Source: Alphaproteobacteria bacterium (lineage in GTDB: Bacteria; Pseudomonadota; Alphaproteobacteria; Rhodospirillales; Rhodospirillaceae). Taken from it: a stretch of DNA of 64,000 nt. The stretch spans positions 1 through 64,000 of the forward strand of contig JAUVUZ010000012.1 of the NCBI GenBank assembly GCA_030604885.1, given 5' to 3'. How positions within the stretch are numbered: the first letter of the stretch is position 1; each line of letters begins with the position of its first letter. Of the stretch, positions 46,963 to 54,919 are shown piece by piece. A program made the translations under genes and the position numbers. Below the pieces are notes generated by a model. The model did not search any database. It saw nothing but the letters and a program-made list of their open reading frames with translations, and was not told the origin of the DNA.

Positions 46963-48003
46963 ATGGACGAGGTGCGGCGGGGCAGGCGCAAGGCGGCGCG
47001 GGCGCGGCGGCCGAGCGCGGCGGTGACGCTCGAAAGCGTGGCCGAGCGCGCGGGCGTGGCCCCGGCGACGGTGTCGCGCGCCCTCAACCACCCCCACAAG
47101 GTGGCCGCCGAAACCCTGGCGCGGGTCAACGCCGCCATCGCCCAGACCGGGTATCTCCCCAACCTCCTGGCCGGGGGGCTGGCGTCCAGCCGCAGCCGCC
47201 TGTTCGCGGCGATCGTGCCGTCCATCGCCAACCTCGTCTACGCCGAGACGATCCAGAGCTTCACCCGCCGGGTGCGCGAAAAGGGCTATCAGGTGCTGCT
47301 GGGCGAATCCGGCTACGACCTCCGCACCGAGGAGGACGTGGTGACGGCGGTGCTGGGCCGCCGCCCGGACGCGATCTTCCTGATCGGCATCAACCACGCG
47401 CTGGACTGCCGCCGCAAGCTGCTGGCGGCGAAGATCCCGATCGTCGAAACCTGGGACATCACGCCGACGCCGCTCGACGTGGTGGTGGGGTACGACCACG
47501 ACAAGGTGGGGCAGGCGGTGGCCGAATACCTCACCGGCCGGGGGCACGCCGCGTTCGCCTGCGTCGCCGCGTCGGACGCCCGCGCCTTGAAGCGCCAGGC
47601 GGCGTTCGCGGCGGAGGTGGAGCGCCGGGGCGGCGGCGCGGTGCTGCTGGAAACCACGCTGCCCGGTTCCTCCCTCGAATGGGGGCGGCAGCGCATGGCG
47701 TCGCTGGTGGAGCGGGGGTTCGTGCGGGGCGCGGTGTTCTGCTCTTCCGACATGCTCGGCCTCGGGGTGATGATCGAGGCTCAGGCGCGCGGCCTGCGGG
47801 TGCCCGAGGACGTGGCGGTGGTCGGCTTCGGCGATCTCGATTTCGCCGCCCACACCCACCCGGCGATGACCACGGTGAAGATCGATCGCACCCTGATGGG
47901 CGCCACCGCCGCCGACGCGCTGCTCGCCCGCGTCGTCGACCAGCCCTGGCCCGACGCGGTGGTGGACCTCGGCTTTTCCGTGGTGGTGCGCGCTTCCGCC
48001 TGA
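46963..48003 (+). CDS. LacI-family regulator of the aldarate genes
   Basis: The protein has 346 residues. A basic N-terminal tail (RRGRRKAARARRPS) precedes the HTH TLESVAERAGVAPATVSRAL (22-41) and hinge helix. The sugar-binding-protein-like effector domain follows (FAAIVPSIANLVYAETIQ, VVVGYDHDKVGQAVAEYL, FGDLDFAAHTHPAMTTVKID). It ends the tct-garD operon and probably represses it and gudD-garL-garR through the two operators at 42224-42297, released by an aldarate or intermediate. A 8-bp-arm hairpin (48025-48049) follows the stop. Confidence 0.92.
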   Translation: MDEVRRGRRKAARARRPSAAVTLESVAERAGVAPATVSRALNHPHKVAAETLARVNAAIAQTGYLPNLLAGGLASSRSRLFAAIVPSIANLVYAETIQSFTRRVREKGYQVLLGESGYDLRTEEDVVTAVLGRRPDAIFLIGINHALDCRRKLLAAKIPIVETWDITPTPLDVVVGYDHDKVGQAVAEYLTGRGHAAFACVAASDARALKRQAAFAAEVERRGGGAVLLETTLPGSSLEWGRQRMASLVERGFVRGAVFCSSDMLGLGVMIEAQARGLRVPEDVAVVGFGDLDFAAHTHPAMTTVKIDRTLMGATAADALLARVVDQPWPDAVVDLGFSVVVRASA

Positions 48004-48066
48004 CCGCTTCCCGGCTGAAATTCGCCGCCCGGTTTCTCCGCCCGGGCGGGAACCCTTGCGCGCCCG

Positions 48067-48092
48067 GGGAGTTTTTCTCCCGAACGCTCGGG
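48067..48092 (+). other. two mutually exclusive small hairpins in the lipoprotein leader
   Basis: GGGAG-TTTTT-CTCCC (48067-48081) and CCCGA-ACGC-TCGGG (48079-48092) share bases 48079-48081 and cannot form together. They lie 30-55 bases before the lipoprotein start. Confidence 0.35.
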
Positions 48093-48121
48093 CAAGCTTG
48101 GACACAAGAGGAGCAATTGCG

Positions 48122-48376
48122 ATGACGGACTTGAAGCGAACCACGATGATCGTCGGTGTCGCCGCCGCTCTCGCCTTCGGGTTGTCGGCGTGCGGCGAGA
48201 CCACGGGCGACCGCGCGGCCTCCGGCGCCGCCCTCGGCGGCGCGGCGGGCCTCGGCGTCGGCGCGCTGACCGGCTCGCCGGTGACCGGCGCGGCGATCGG
48301 CGCGGTCGGCGGCGGCGCCGCCGGCGCGCTCACCGACAAGGATCAGATCGACCTCGGCAAGCCGGTCTGGCGCTGA
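48122..48376 (+). CDS. small glycine-zipper lipoprotein
   Basis: The protein has 84 residues from ATG 48122 after AGAGGAG. Signal peptide residues 8-22 end in the lipobox LSAC, giving a lipidated Cys near residue 23. The mature part is a Gly/Ala glycine-zipper (GAALGGAAGLGVGALTGSPV then AAIGAVGGGAAGAL), which usually makes a helical hairpin in a membrane. A short polar end follows (DLGKPVWR). The exact role is unknown; relatives are envelope-stress or outer-membrane small lipoproteins. Confidence 0.82.
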   Translation: MTDLKRTTMIVGVAAALAFGLSACGETTGDRAASGAALGGAAGLGVGALTGSPVTGAAIGAVGGGAAGALTDKDQIDLGKPVWR

Positions 48377-48385
48377 TCCCCCAAT

Positions 48386-48414
48386 GCCGGCCGCGCCTTT
48401 CCGGCGCGGCCGGC
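48386..48414 (+). terminator. 12-bp hairpin after the lipoprotein gene
   Basis: GCCGGCCGCGCC, TTTCC loop, GGCGCGGCCGGC, 9 bases past the stop. No T tract follows; it overlaps the region just before the DUF72 start. Confidence 0.55.
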
Positions 48415-48425
48415 GGACCTCCCCC

Positions 48426-49337
48426 ATGGGCGGCGACATCCGCATCGGCATTTCCGGCTGGACCTACCGCCCCTGGCGCGGCCGCTTCTACCCCGACGGG
48501 CTGATCCAGAAGCGCGAGCTGGAGTACGCGGCCCAACGTTTCCGCAGCATCGAAGTCAACGGCACCTTCTACGGCCTGCAACGCCCCGCCGCGTTCGCCG
48601 ATTGGCGGGCGCGCACGCCCGAGGATTTCGTATTCGCGATCAAGGGGTCGCGCTACGTCACCCACGTCCGCCGCCTCAAGGCGGTGGAAACCCCGCTCGC
48701 CAACTTCCTCGCCAGCGGCCTGCTCGCCCTCGGGCCGAAGCTCGGGCCGATCCTCTGGCAGTTTCCGCCCAACATGGGATTCGAGCGCGACCGCTTCGCG
48801 CCGTTCCTCGATCTCCTCCCCGCCGACACCGACGCCCTGGCGAAGCTCGCCAAGCGCCACGACGCGCGCATGAACGGCCGCAGCGTCCTCACTCCGGAAG
48901 CCCGGCGCCCGGTGCGCCACGCGGTGGAAATCCGCCACGAGAGCTTCCGCGATCCGGCGTTCGTGGAGCTGCTGCGGGAGCGCGGCATCGCCCTGGTGTG
49001 TGCCGACACCGTCGACTGGCCGCGGTTGATGGACCTCACCGCCGATTTCGTCTACTGCCGCCTGCACGGCTCGGAGGTGCTCTACGCCTCGGGCTACGAC
49101 GACGGCGCGCTCGACGCGTGGGCGCGCCGCGTCGCCGCCTGGGCCGGGGGCGGGGAACCGGCCGACGCCGAGCGCGTCGGCGGCCCGGGGCCGAAGCGCA
49201 AGGCGCGCGACGTGTTCGTCTATTTCGACAACGACGCCAAGGTGCGCGCCCCGGCGGACGCCGACGGCCTCGCCCGCCGCCTCGGCGTCGCCGCGCCGCC
49301 GTTCGACCCGGCGCCGCTGATGCGGCGGGAGCGTTAG
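48426..49337 (+). CDS. DUF72 domain protein
   Basis: The protein has 303 residues from ATG 48426 (MGGDIRIGISGWTYRPWRGRFYP), favoured over the track start 14 codons earlier. The TIM-barrel-like DUF72 signatures are present: GISGWTY, FRSIEVNGTFYGLQ, FVFAIKGSRYVTH, VEIRHESFRDPAFVELL, and YCRLHG. C-terminal VFVYFDNDAKVRAPADA also fits. The biochemical function of DUF72 is not established. It appears to be a single gene. Confidence 0.9.
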   Translation: MGGDIRIGISGWTYRPWRGRFYPDGLIQKRELEYAAQRFRSIEVNGTFYGLQRPAAFADWRARTPEDFVFAIKGSRYVTHVRRLKAVETPLANFLASGLLALGPKLGPILWQFPPNMGFERDRFAPFLDLLPADTDALAKLAKRHDARMNGRSVLTPEARRPVRHAVEIRHESFRDPAFVELLRERGIALVCADTVDWPRLMDLTADFVYCRLHGSEVLYASGYDDGALDAWARRVAAWAGGGEPADAERVGGPGPKRKARDVFVYFDNDAKVRAPADADGLARRLGVAAPPFDPAPLMRRER

Positions 49338-49394
49338 GGAACCGGGGCGCCCGTCGCCGCGTTTATTCCGATGGTCGGCTTGCAGGAGGACCCC

Positions 49395-49589
49395 ATGACA
49401 CGCTCCCCCATGCCCATGTCCCACGCCCTTCAGGGCGTCGATTTCCCCGCCGGACGCGACGATCTGGTGCGCCACGCCCGTTCCCAGGGCGCCGCGGCGG
49501 CGGTGATCGCGGTGCTCGAACGCCTGCCCGAGGAGAAATACGAAAACCTCGCCGAGGTGATGAGCGGCGTCGTCGAGGCCCGGCACTAG
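49395..49589 (+). CDS. DUF2795 family small protein
   Basis: The protein has 64 residues from ATG 49395, which has AGGAGGA at good spacing. The DUF2795 pattern is seen: ALQGVDFPAGRDDLVRHARSQGA followed by VIAVLERLPEEKYENLAEVM. Function is unknown; it is an all-helical small protein in proteobacteria and actinobacteria. It overlaps the convergent fbpB stop by four bases. Confidence 0.8.
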   Translation: MTRSPMPMSHALQGVDFPAGRDDLVRHARSQGAAAAVIAVLERLPEEKYENLAEVMSGVVEARH

Positions 49590-51178
49590 GCGCGGCCGAG
49601 GCGCGCCAGCAGCGCCACCGGCAGGCAGCCGATGGCGACGATGGCGAGCGCCGCGATCGCGCCGTCCTCGTAGGTGCCGCGCGCCGCCTCGCCGTACAGG
49701 TGGGTGGCGAGGGTCTCGAAGTTGAGCGGCCGCAGCAGCAGGGTGGCGGGCAGCTCTTTGGCGCAATCCACGAACGCCAGCAGCCCGGCGGCGGCCAGCG
49801 CCGGGCGCGCCAGCGGCAGGTGGACCCGCCGCAGCACCCCGCCGGGCGCCTGCCCCAGGGTGCGGGCGGCGGCGTCGAGCGACGCCGGGATGCGCTTCAG
49901 CCCCGCCTCGGTGCCGCCCACGGCGATGGCGAGGAAGCGGGCGGCGTAGGCGTACACCAGCGCCGCCCCCGATCCCAGCAGCGTGAAGCCGAGGGCCGGA
50001 CCGGCGAGGCCGTCGAAGGCGGTCACCGGCACCAGCAGGCCGATCGCCAGCACCGTTCCCGGCACCGCGTAGCCGAGCGCCGCCAGTTGCGGCAGGCGCG
50101 CGCCCCACGGCGTGCGGGCGATCCGCGCGGCGTGGGCGCACAGCACCCCGCCCGCGAGAATCGCCAGCGTCGCCACGGCGGCGACGGTCACGGTGTTGCG
50201 GGCCTCCGCCCACAGGGTCGGCGGCACCCCGGCGTGGGCGAGGCGCACCGCGCTGGCGTGGACGAGATACGACGCCGGTGCGACGAACCCCCGCGCCACC
50301 GGCGCCGCGCAGGCGAGGGTGGCGAGCGCCGCCCTCGGCCCGGTGAGGCGGCGGCGTTCGAGGGTGCGGCGCGCCCGGCCCGCCCCCGCGTAGCCCCGGC
50401 CGCCGCGCCCCAGGCGCTCCAGCGCCACCAGGGCGACCACGAACGTCAGCATCGCCAGGGCGAGCTGCGCCGCGCCCGCCAGATCGGCGCGGTTGACCCA
50501 CGCCGAATAGACCGAAAGGGTGAGGGTGCGCACGCCGAGGAATTCGGAGGCGCCCACGTCGTTGAGGGCCTCCATCAGCGCCAGCGCCGTGCCCACCGCC
50601 ACCGCCGGGCGGGCGAGCGGCAGGGCGACGCGGCGGAACGTCTCCCCCGGCCCGGCGCCGAGGGTGCGGGCGACGTCCAGCAGGTCGGCGGCCTGGGTGA
50701 GGAACATCGCCCGGGTGGTGAGGTAGACGTAAGGATAGAGCACGAACCCCAGCAGCAGCACGCAGCCGGTCATCGAGCGCACGTCGGGCAGGCGGAACTC
50801 GCGCGCGCTTGCGTAGCCCAGCATCGCGCGGATCGCCTCCTGCACCGGGCCGACCGGGTGCAGCAGGTCGAGATAGGCGTAGGCGACGATGTAGGTGGGC
50901 ACCGCCAGCGGCAGCAGCAGCGCCCATTCCAGCCATTTCCGCCCGGGGAAGTCGTAGGCCGCCGCCAGCCAGGCGGTGAGGGTGCCGACCGCCGCCACCA
51001 CCGCCGCCACCCCCGCCAGCAGGATCGCCGTCTCCCGCGCCGCCACCGGCAGCACGTGGGCGGCGAGGTGGCCCCAGATCTCTCCGGCGCCCTGGGCCGC
51101 CGCCGCGCCGAGCGCGGCGATCGGCAGCAGCGCCGCCAGCGCCACCGCCGTCGCCGCCGCGCTCCAGCCGAGGCGCAT
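49586..51178 (-). CDS. fbpB: iron(III) ABC transporter permease (double-length, FbpB-like)
   Basis: The protein has 530 residues with about twelve helices in two homologous halves, each with an EAA loop ([51 protein letters not shown], quoted in part). This fused two-domain layout is typical of FbpB/SfuB ferric permeases. It moves Fe3+ across the inner membrane with FbpC. Its ATG overlaps the fbpA stop by one base (TGATG), so the two are translationally coupled. Confidence 0.93.
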   Translation of the reverse strand: MRLGWSAAATAVALAALLPIAALGAAAAQGAGEIWGHLAAHVLPVAARETAILLAGVAAVVAAVGTLTAWLAAAYDFPGRKWLEWALLLPLAVPTYIVAYAYLDLLHPVGPVQEAIRAMLGYASAREFRLPDVRSMTGCVLLLGFVLYPYVYLTTRAMFLTQAADLLDVARTLGAGPGETFRRVALPLARPAVAVGTALALMEALNDVGASEFLGVRTLTLSVYSAWVNRADLAGAAQLALAMLTFVVALVALERLGRGGRGYAGAGRARRTLERRRLTGPRAALATLACAAPVARGFVAPASYLVHASAVRLAHAGVPPTLWAEARNTVTVAAVATLAILAGGVLCAHAARIARTPWGARLPQLAALGYAVPGTVLAIGLLVPVTAFDGLAGPALGFTLLGSGAALVYAYAARFLAIAVGGTEAGLKRIPASLDAAARTLGQAPGGVLRRVHLPLARPALAAAGLLAFVDCAKELPATLLLRPLNFETLATHLYGEAARGTYEDGAIAALAIVAIGCLPVALLARLGRA

Positions 51179-52191
51179 CAGTCGTCGAAGCCGACGCGTT
51201 CGGCCAGCTGGCTCGCCGCCTTGCGATGGCGGGCGACCGCGACGAGGTCGAGGGTGTCGGGCTTGAGATCGCCGTATTCGGCGATCAGCGGGTCGACGGC
51301 GGCGCCCGCCACCACCGGGTATTCATAGTTGGCGCGGGCGTAGATCGCCTGCGCCTCTGGGGAGACGAGGAACTCCAGCAGCTTCACCGCCTCGGCGCGG
51401 TGCGGCGCGTGGCGCGCCACTGCCGCGCCCGAGACGTTCACCTGGGTGCCGCCGGAGGCGAAGGTGGGCAGCACCATGCGGATCGCGTCGGCCCACTTCT
51501 GCTGGTCCGGCCCGCCCTTGCCGCTGCGCATCAGGCCGACGTAGTAGGAGTTGCCGACGCCGATGCGGCAGATTCCGGCCATGATGTCGCGGGCGACGTC
51601 GCGGTCGCCGCCGCCCGCGCGGCGGGCGAGGTTGGCCTTCACCCCCTTGAGCCAGGTTTCCGCCGCCGCCTCGCCGTGGTGGGCGATGTAGGCGGCGATC
51701 AGCGACACGTTGTAGGGGTGCTGGCCCGCGCGGATGCAGATCTGCCCCTTCCACTTCGGGTCGGCCAACTCCTCGTAGGTGATCGCGGTAAGCCCCAGGT
51801 CCTTGTCGGCGTAGACGGTGCGGGCGCGGAGCGAAAGGGCGTGCCACGCGCCGTCGGCCGCGCGCAGGTTGGCGGGAATTGCCGCCTCCAGCACCGGCGA
51901 GGTGGCGGGCTGGGTGAGGCCCCGGTCGGCGATGTCGACGAGGTTGCCGATGTCCACCGTCATCAGCAGGTCGGCGGGGGAGGACGCGCCCTCGGCGGCG
52001 ACGCGCTCCAGCAGGCCGTCCTTGAGGAAGATGGTGTTGACCACCACGCCCGAGGATTCGGTGAAGGCGTCGAGCAGCGGCCGGATCAGCCCGGGTTCGC
52101 GGGTGGTGTAGAGGTTCACCTCCGCCGCCGTGGCGGGCAGGGGCGCGAGGGCGAGGGCGGCGGCGAGGGCGAAACGCGTGGGGGCGGGCAT
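51178..52191 (-). CDS. fbpA: ferric iron-binding periplasmic protein (FbpA-like)
   Basis: The protein has 337 residues with a signal peptide ending LPATAAEV. The mature protein begins [19 protein letters not shown] as in FbpA/FutA. The tyrosine dyad in [11 protein letters not shown] is the hallmark iron ligand pair, and [20 protein letters not shown] is also conserved. It captures Fe3+ in the periplasm and delivers it to FbpB. It is second in the operon, 27 bases after fbpC. Confidence 0.95.
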   Translation of the reverse strand: MPAPTRFALAAALALAPLPATAAEVNLYTTREPGLIRPLLDAFTESSGVVVNTIFLKDGLLERVAAEGASSPADLLMTVDIGNLVDIADRGLTQPATSPVLEAAIPANLRAADGAWHALSLRARTVYADKDLGLTAITYEELADPKWKGQICIRAGQHPYNVSLIAAYIAHHGEAAAETWLKGVKANLARRAGGGDRDVARDIMAGICRIGVGNSYYVGLMRSGKGGPDQQKWADAIRMVLPTFASGGTQVNVSGAAVARHAPHRAEAVKLLEFLVSPEAQAIYARANYEYPVVAGAAVDPLIAEYGDLKPDTLDLVAVARHRKAASQLAERVGFDD

Positions 52192-52218
52192 GGAGTCCTC
52201 CTGATGGCTCTCGGGAAT

Positions 52219-53259
52219 TCAGAACACGAACGCGGCTTCCGGCGGCGCGGCGACCCGCACCAGCGCGCCCGGGGGCGCGGCCTCCCCGGCGGCGGCGCGC
52301 ACGCGCAGCGGCTCGGCGAGGGCGTCGGCGGCGACGCGGATCTGCCGCGCCTCGCCGAGGAAGGATTGCCCCACCACCCGCCCGGCCAGGCCCGGCTCGC
52401 CCTCGCCCACCAGGCGCAGGGCGTGGGGGCGGAGGTAGGCGGTGGCGGCGCCGCCCTCGGCGATGGCGGGGGAGCGGAAGCGCCCGAGCGGGGTTTCCAG
52501 CCAGCCGCCGCGGCAGACGCCGGGGATCTTGTTGCAGGGGCAGAAGAACTCGGCGGCGAAGGCGCACGCCGGGCGGTCGTAGAGATCCGGCCCGGTGCCG
52601 ATCTGGAGAATCCGGCCGCCCGCCATCAGCGCCACCCGGTCGCCCTCGGCCAGGGCCTCCTGCGGGTCGTGGGTGACGATCAGCGCGGCGATGCCGAGGT
52701 CGCGCAGCACCGCCAGGGTTTCCTCGCGCACCCCTTCGCGCAGGCGGCGGTCCAGCGCCGAGAACGGCTCGTCCATCAGCAGCAGGCGCGGCCGGGGCGC
52801 CAGCGCGCGGGCGAGGGCGACGCGCTGCTGCTCGCCGCCCGAGATCTGGTGCGGGTAGCGCCGCGCCAGGGCGGCGATGCCGAGGCGCTCCAGCAGGTCG
52901 GCCACCCGCGCCTCGGCCTCGGCGCGCGGCAGGCGGCGCAGGCCGAAGCCGACGTTCTCGGCGACGCGCAGGTGGGGGAACAGGGCGTGGTCCTGGAACA
53001 TCAGGCCGACGCCGCGCCGCTCCGGCGGCACCTCGACGCCGGGGGCGGCGACGGTTTCGCCGTCGAGGACGATGGACCCGGAGTCGATCGGCACGATCCC
53101 CGCGATCGCCCGCAGCAGCGTGGTCTTGCCGCAGCCCGACTGGCCGACCAGGGCGACGATCTCGCCCCGTGCCACGGCGAGCGACAGGTCGCGCAGCGCG
53201 AGAGTGGCGCCGAAGCGCCGCGACACGCCCGCCACGGAGAGAAAAGGTTCGTCCGCCAT
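52219..53259 (-). CDS. fbpC: ferric iron ABC transporter ATPase (FbpC-like)
   Basis: The protein has 346 residues; ATG 53259 (MADEPFLSVAGVSRRFG) is used because the track start at 53346 falls inside the upstream palindrome. Walker A GQSGCGKTT, Q-loop MFQDHALFPH, signature ISGGEQQRVALARAL and Walker B LLLMDEPFSALD are normal. The C-terminal regulatory region has an unusual cysteine group, FFCPCNKIPGVC, where relatives usually have FFG.xN.L; this might bind a metal. It is the first gene of fbpC-fbpA-fbpB. Confidence 0.93.
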   Translation of the reverse strand: MADEPFLSVAGVSRRFGATLALRDLSLAVARGEIVALVGQSGCGKTTLLRAIAGIVPIDSGSIVLDGETVAAPGVEVPPERRGVGLMFQDHALFPHLRVAENVGFGLRRLPRAEAEARVADLLERLGIAALARRYPHQISGGEQQRVALARALAPRPRLLLMDEPFSALDRRLREGVREETLAVLRDLGIAALIVTHDPQEALAEGDRVALMAGGRILQIGTGPDLYDRPACAFAAEFFCPCNKIPGVCRGGWLETPLGRFRSPAIAEGGAATAYLRPHALRLVGEGEPGLAGRVVGQSFLGEARQIRVAADALAEPLRVRAAAGEAAPPGALVRVAAPPEAAFVF

Positions 53260-53323
53260 CGCCGACTCCCAGGATCGTTGGGGTCTTTCCCTGTAGCAGA
53301 AGCGGAGGGGCGGGACAACGGGA

Positions 53324-53346
53324 ATGCGATTGAATATCAATCGCAT
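53324..53346. promoter_or_regulatory. perfect 10+3+10 palindrome between fbpC and gabD
   Basis: ATGCGATTGA, ATA spacer, TCAATCGCAT. It lies 65 bases upstream of fbpC and is the likely iron-regulator (Fur or Irr type) operator of the fbp operon. It is not an exact copy of any consensus I know. Confidence 0.65.
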
Positions 53347-53359
53347 GATCCGGGCTATT

Positions 53360-53375
53360 GTCTAATTTTTTAAAC
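53360..53375 (-). promoter_or_regulatory. operator-like 16-mer upstream of gabD (copy 1)
   Basis: On the minus strand it reads GTTTAAAAAATTAGAC, 14 of 16 bases identical to the element upstream of the ABC operon at 57258-57273. It is a GTYTAA-AAAA-TTAGAC imperfect inverted repeat 52 bases before gabD. A PuuR-like repressor encoded at 63340-63906 is the proposed ligand. Confidence 0.6.
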
Positions 53376-53427
53376 AGAGGTACCGTTGCGCGGATCGACA
53401 CCCGCTTCCTTGCACGAGGTATGCCGC

Positions 53428-54891
53428 ATGAGCCTTGTATCCGACGTCTCCCTCCTGCGCGCCCAGGCGTATGTGGACGGCGCGTGGCGCGACGCCGCCT
53501 CGGGCCAGACCTTTCCGGTGCTCGATCCGGCCACCGGCGAGACGGTGGGCCGGGTCGCCGACCTCTCCCCCGGCGAGGTGGCGGAGGCGGTGGACGCCGC
53601 CGCCGCCGCCTTCCCCGCCTGGGCCGCGCAAACCGCCAAGGCGCGGGCGGCGATCCTGCGCAAGTGGTACGAGCTGATCCTCGCCCACGCCGACGACCTG
53701 GCGGCGCTGATGACCGCCGAGCAGGGCAAGCCCCTGGCCGAGGCGCGGGGCGAGGTGGTCTACGGCGCGTCGTTCGTCGAGTGGTTCGCCGAGGAGGCGC
53801 GGCGCGTCTACGGCGACGTTGTCCCCAGCCCCAAGGCCGACAGCCGCATCCTGGTGCTCAAGCAGCCGATCGGCGTGGTGGCGGCGATCACCCCCTGGAA
53901 CTTCCCCAACGCGATGATCACTCGCAAGGTGGCGCCCGCCCTCGCCGCCGGGTGCTCGGTGGTGGTCAAGCCCGCCGCCGAGACGCCGCTTTCGGCCCTG
54001 GCGCTGGCCGAGCTGGCGCACCGCGCCGGGGTGCCGAAGGGGGTGTTCAACGTCGTCACCGCCGCGCGCGGCGCCACCGTCGGCAAGGTGCTGTGCGAAA
54101 GCCCGAAGGTGGCCAAGCTGTCGTTCACCGGCTCCACCGAGGTGGGCAAGATCCTGATGCGCGACTGCGCCGCGACGGTGAAGAAGCTCAGCCTCGAGCT
54201 GGGCGGCAACGCGCCGTTCATCGTCTTCGACGACGCCGACCTCGACGCCGCGGTGGTCGGCGCGATGGCCTCGAAATACCGCAACGCCGGGCAGACCTGC
54301 GTGTGCGCCAACCGCTTCCTGGTGCAGGACGGCGTCTACGACGCGTTCGCCGAAAAGCTCGGCGCGGCGGTGGCGAAGCTCAAGGTGGGCGCGGGCACCG
54401 CGCCCGGCGTCACCCAGGGGCCGCTCATCAACGCCGCGGCGGTGGACAAGGTGGAGGCCCTGGTGGCCGACGCCCTCGGCAAGGGTGCCCGCGCCCTGAC
54501 CGGCGGCGCGCGGGCGGCGGGCGCGGGCACCTTCTACCCGCCCACCATCCTCGCCGGGGCGACGCCGGAGATGGACCTGTTCGCCGAGGAAATCTTCGGT
54601 CCGGTGGCGCCGCTCTACCGCTTTTCCACCGAGGCGGAGGCGGTGGAACTGGCCAACCGCACCCGCTTCGGCCTCGCCGCCTATTTCTACAGCCGCGACG
54701 TGGGGCGGATCTTCCGCGTCGCCGAGGCGCTGGAATACGGCATCGTCGGCATCAACGAGGGGCTGGTGTCCACCGCCGAGGCGCCCTTCGGCGGTGTCAA
54801 GGAATCCGGCCTCGGGCGCGAAGGCTCGAAGTACGGCATCGAGGATTTCCTCGAGGTGAAATATCTCTGCGTCGGCGGCCTCGATGCCTGA
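53428..54891 (+). CDS. gabD: NAD(P)+-dependent succinate-semialdehyde dehydrogenase
   Basis: The protein has 487 residues; MSLVSDVSLLRAQAYVDGAW at 53428 matches GabD N-termini, so the track's earlier start is not used. Aldehyde dehydrogenase motifs are intact: TPWNFPNAMITRK, LSFTGSTEVGK, catalytic Glu in LELGGNAPFIVF, and catalytic Cys in AGQTCVCANR. EGLVSTAEAPFGGVKESGLGREG is typical of succinate-semialdehyde dehydrogenases. It oxidises succinate semialdehyde to succinate. It lies 28 bases upstream of gabT. Confidence 0.95.
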   Translation: MSLVSDVSLLRAQAYVDGAWRDAASGQTFPVLDPATGETVGRVADLSPGEVAEAVDAAAAAFPAWAAQTAKARAAILRKWYELILAHADDLAALMTAEQGKPLAEARGEVVYGASFVEWFAEEARRVYGDVVPSPKADSRILVLKQPIGVVAAITPWNFPNAMITRKVAPALAAGCSVVVKPAAETPLSALALAELAHRAGVPKGVFNVVTAARGATVGKVLCESPKVAKLSFTGSTEVGKILMRDCAATVKKLSLELGGNAPFIVFDDADLDAAVVGAMASKYRNAGQTCVCANRFLVQDGVYDAFAEKLGAAVAKLKVGAGTAPGVTQGPLINAAAVDKVEALVADALGKGARALTGGARAAGAGTFYPPTILAGATPEMDLFAEEIFGPVAPLYRFSTEAEAVELANRTRFGLAAYFYSRDVGRIFRVAEALEYGIVGINEGLVSTAEAPFGGVKESGLGREGSKYGIEDFLEVKYLCVGGLDA

Positions 54892-54919
54892 CGCGCTTGG
54901 AAAATCAGGAGAAACCGGA

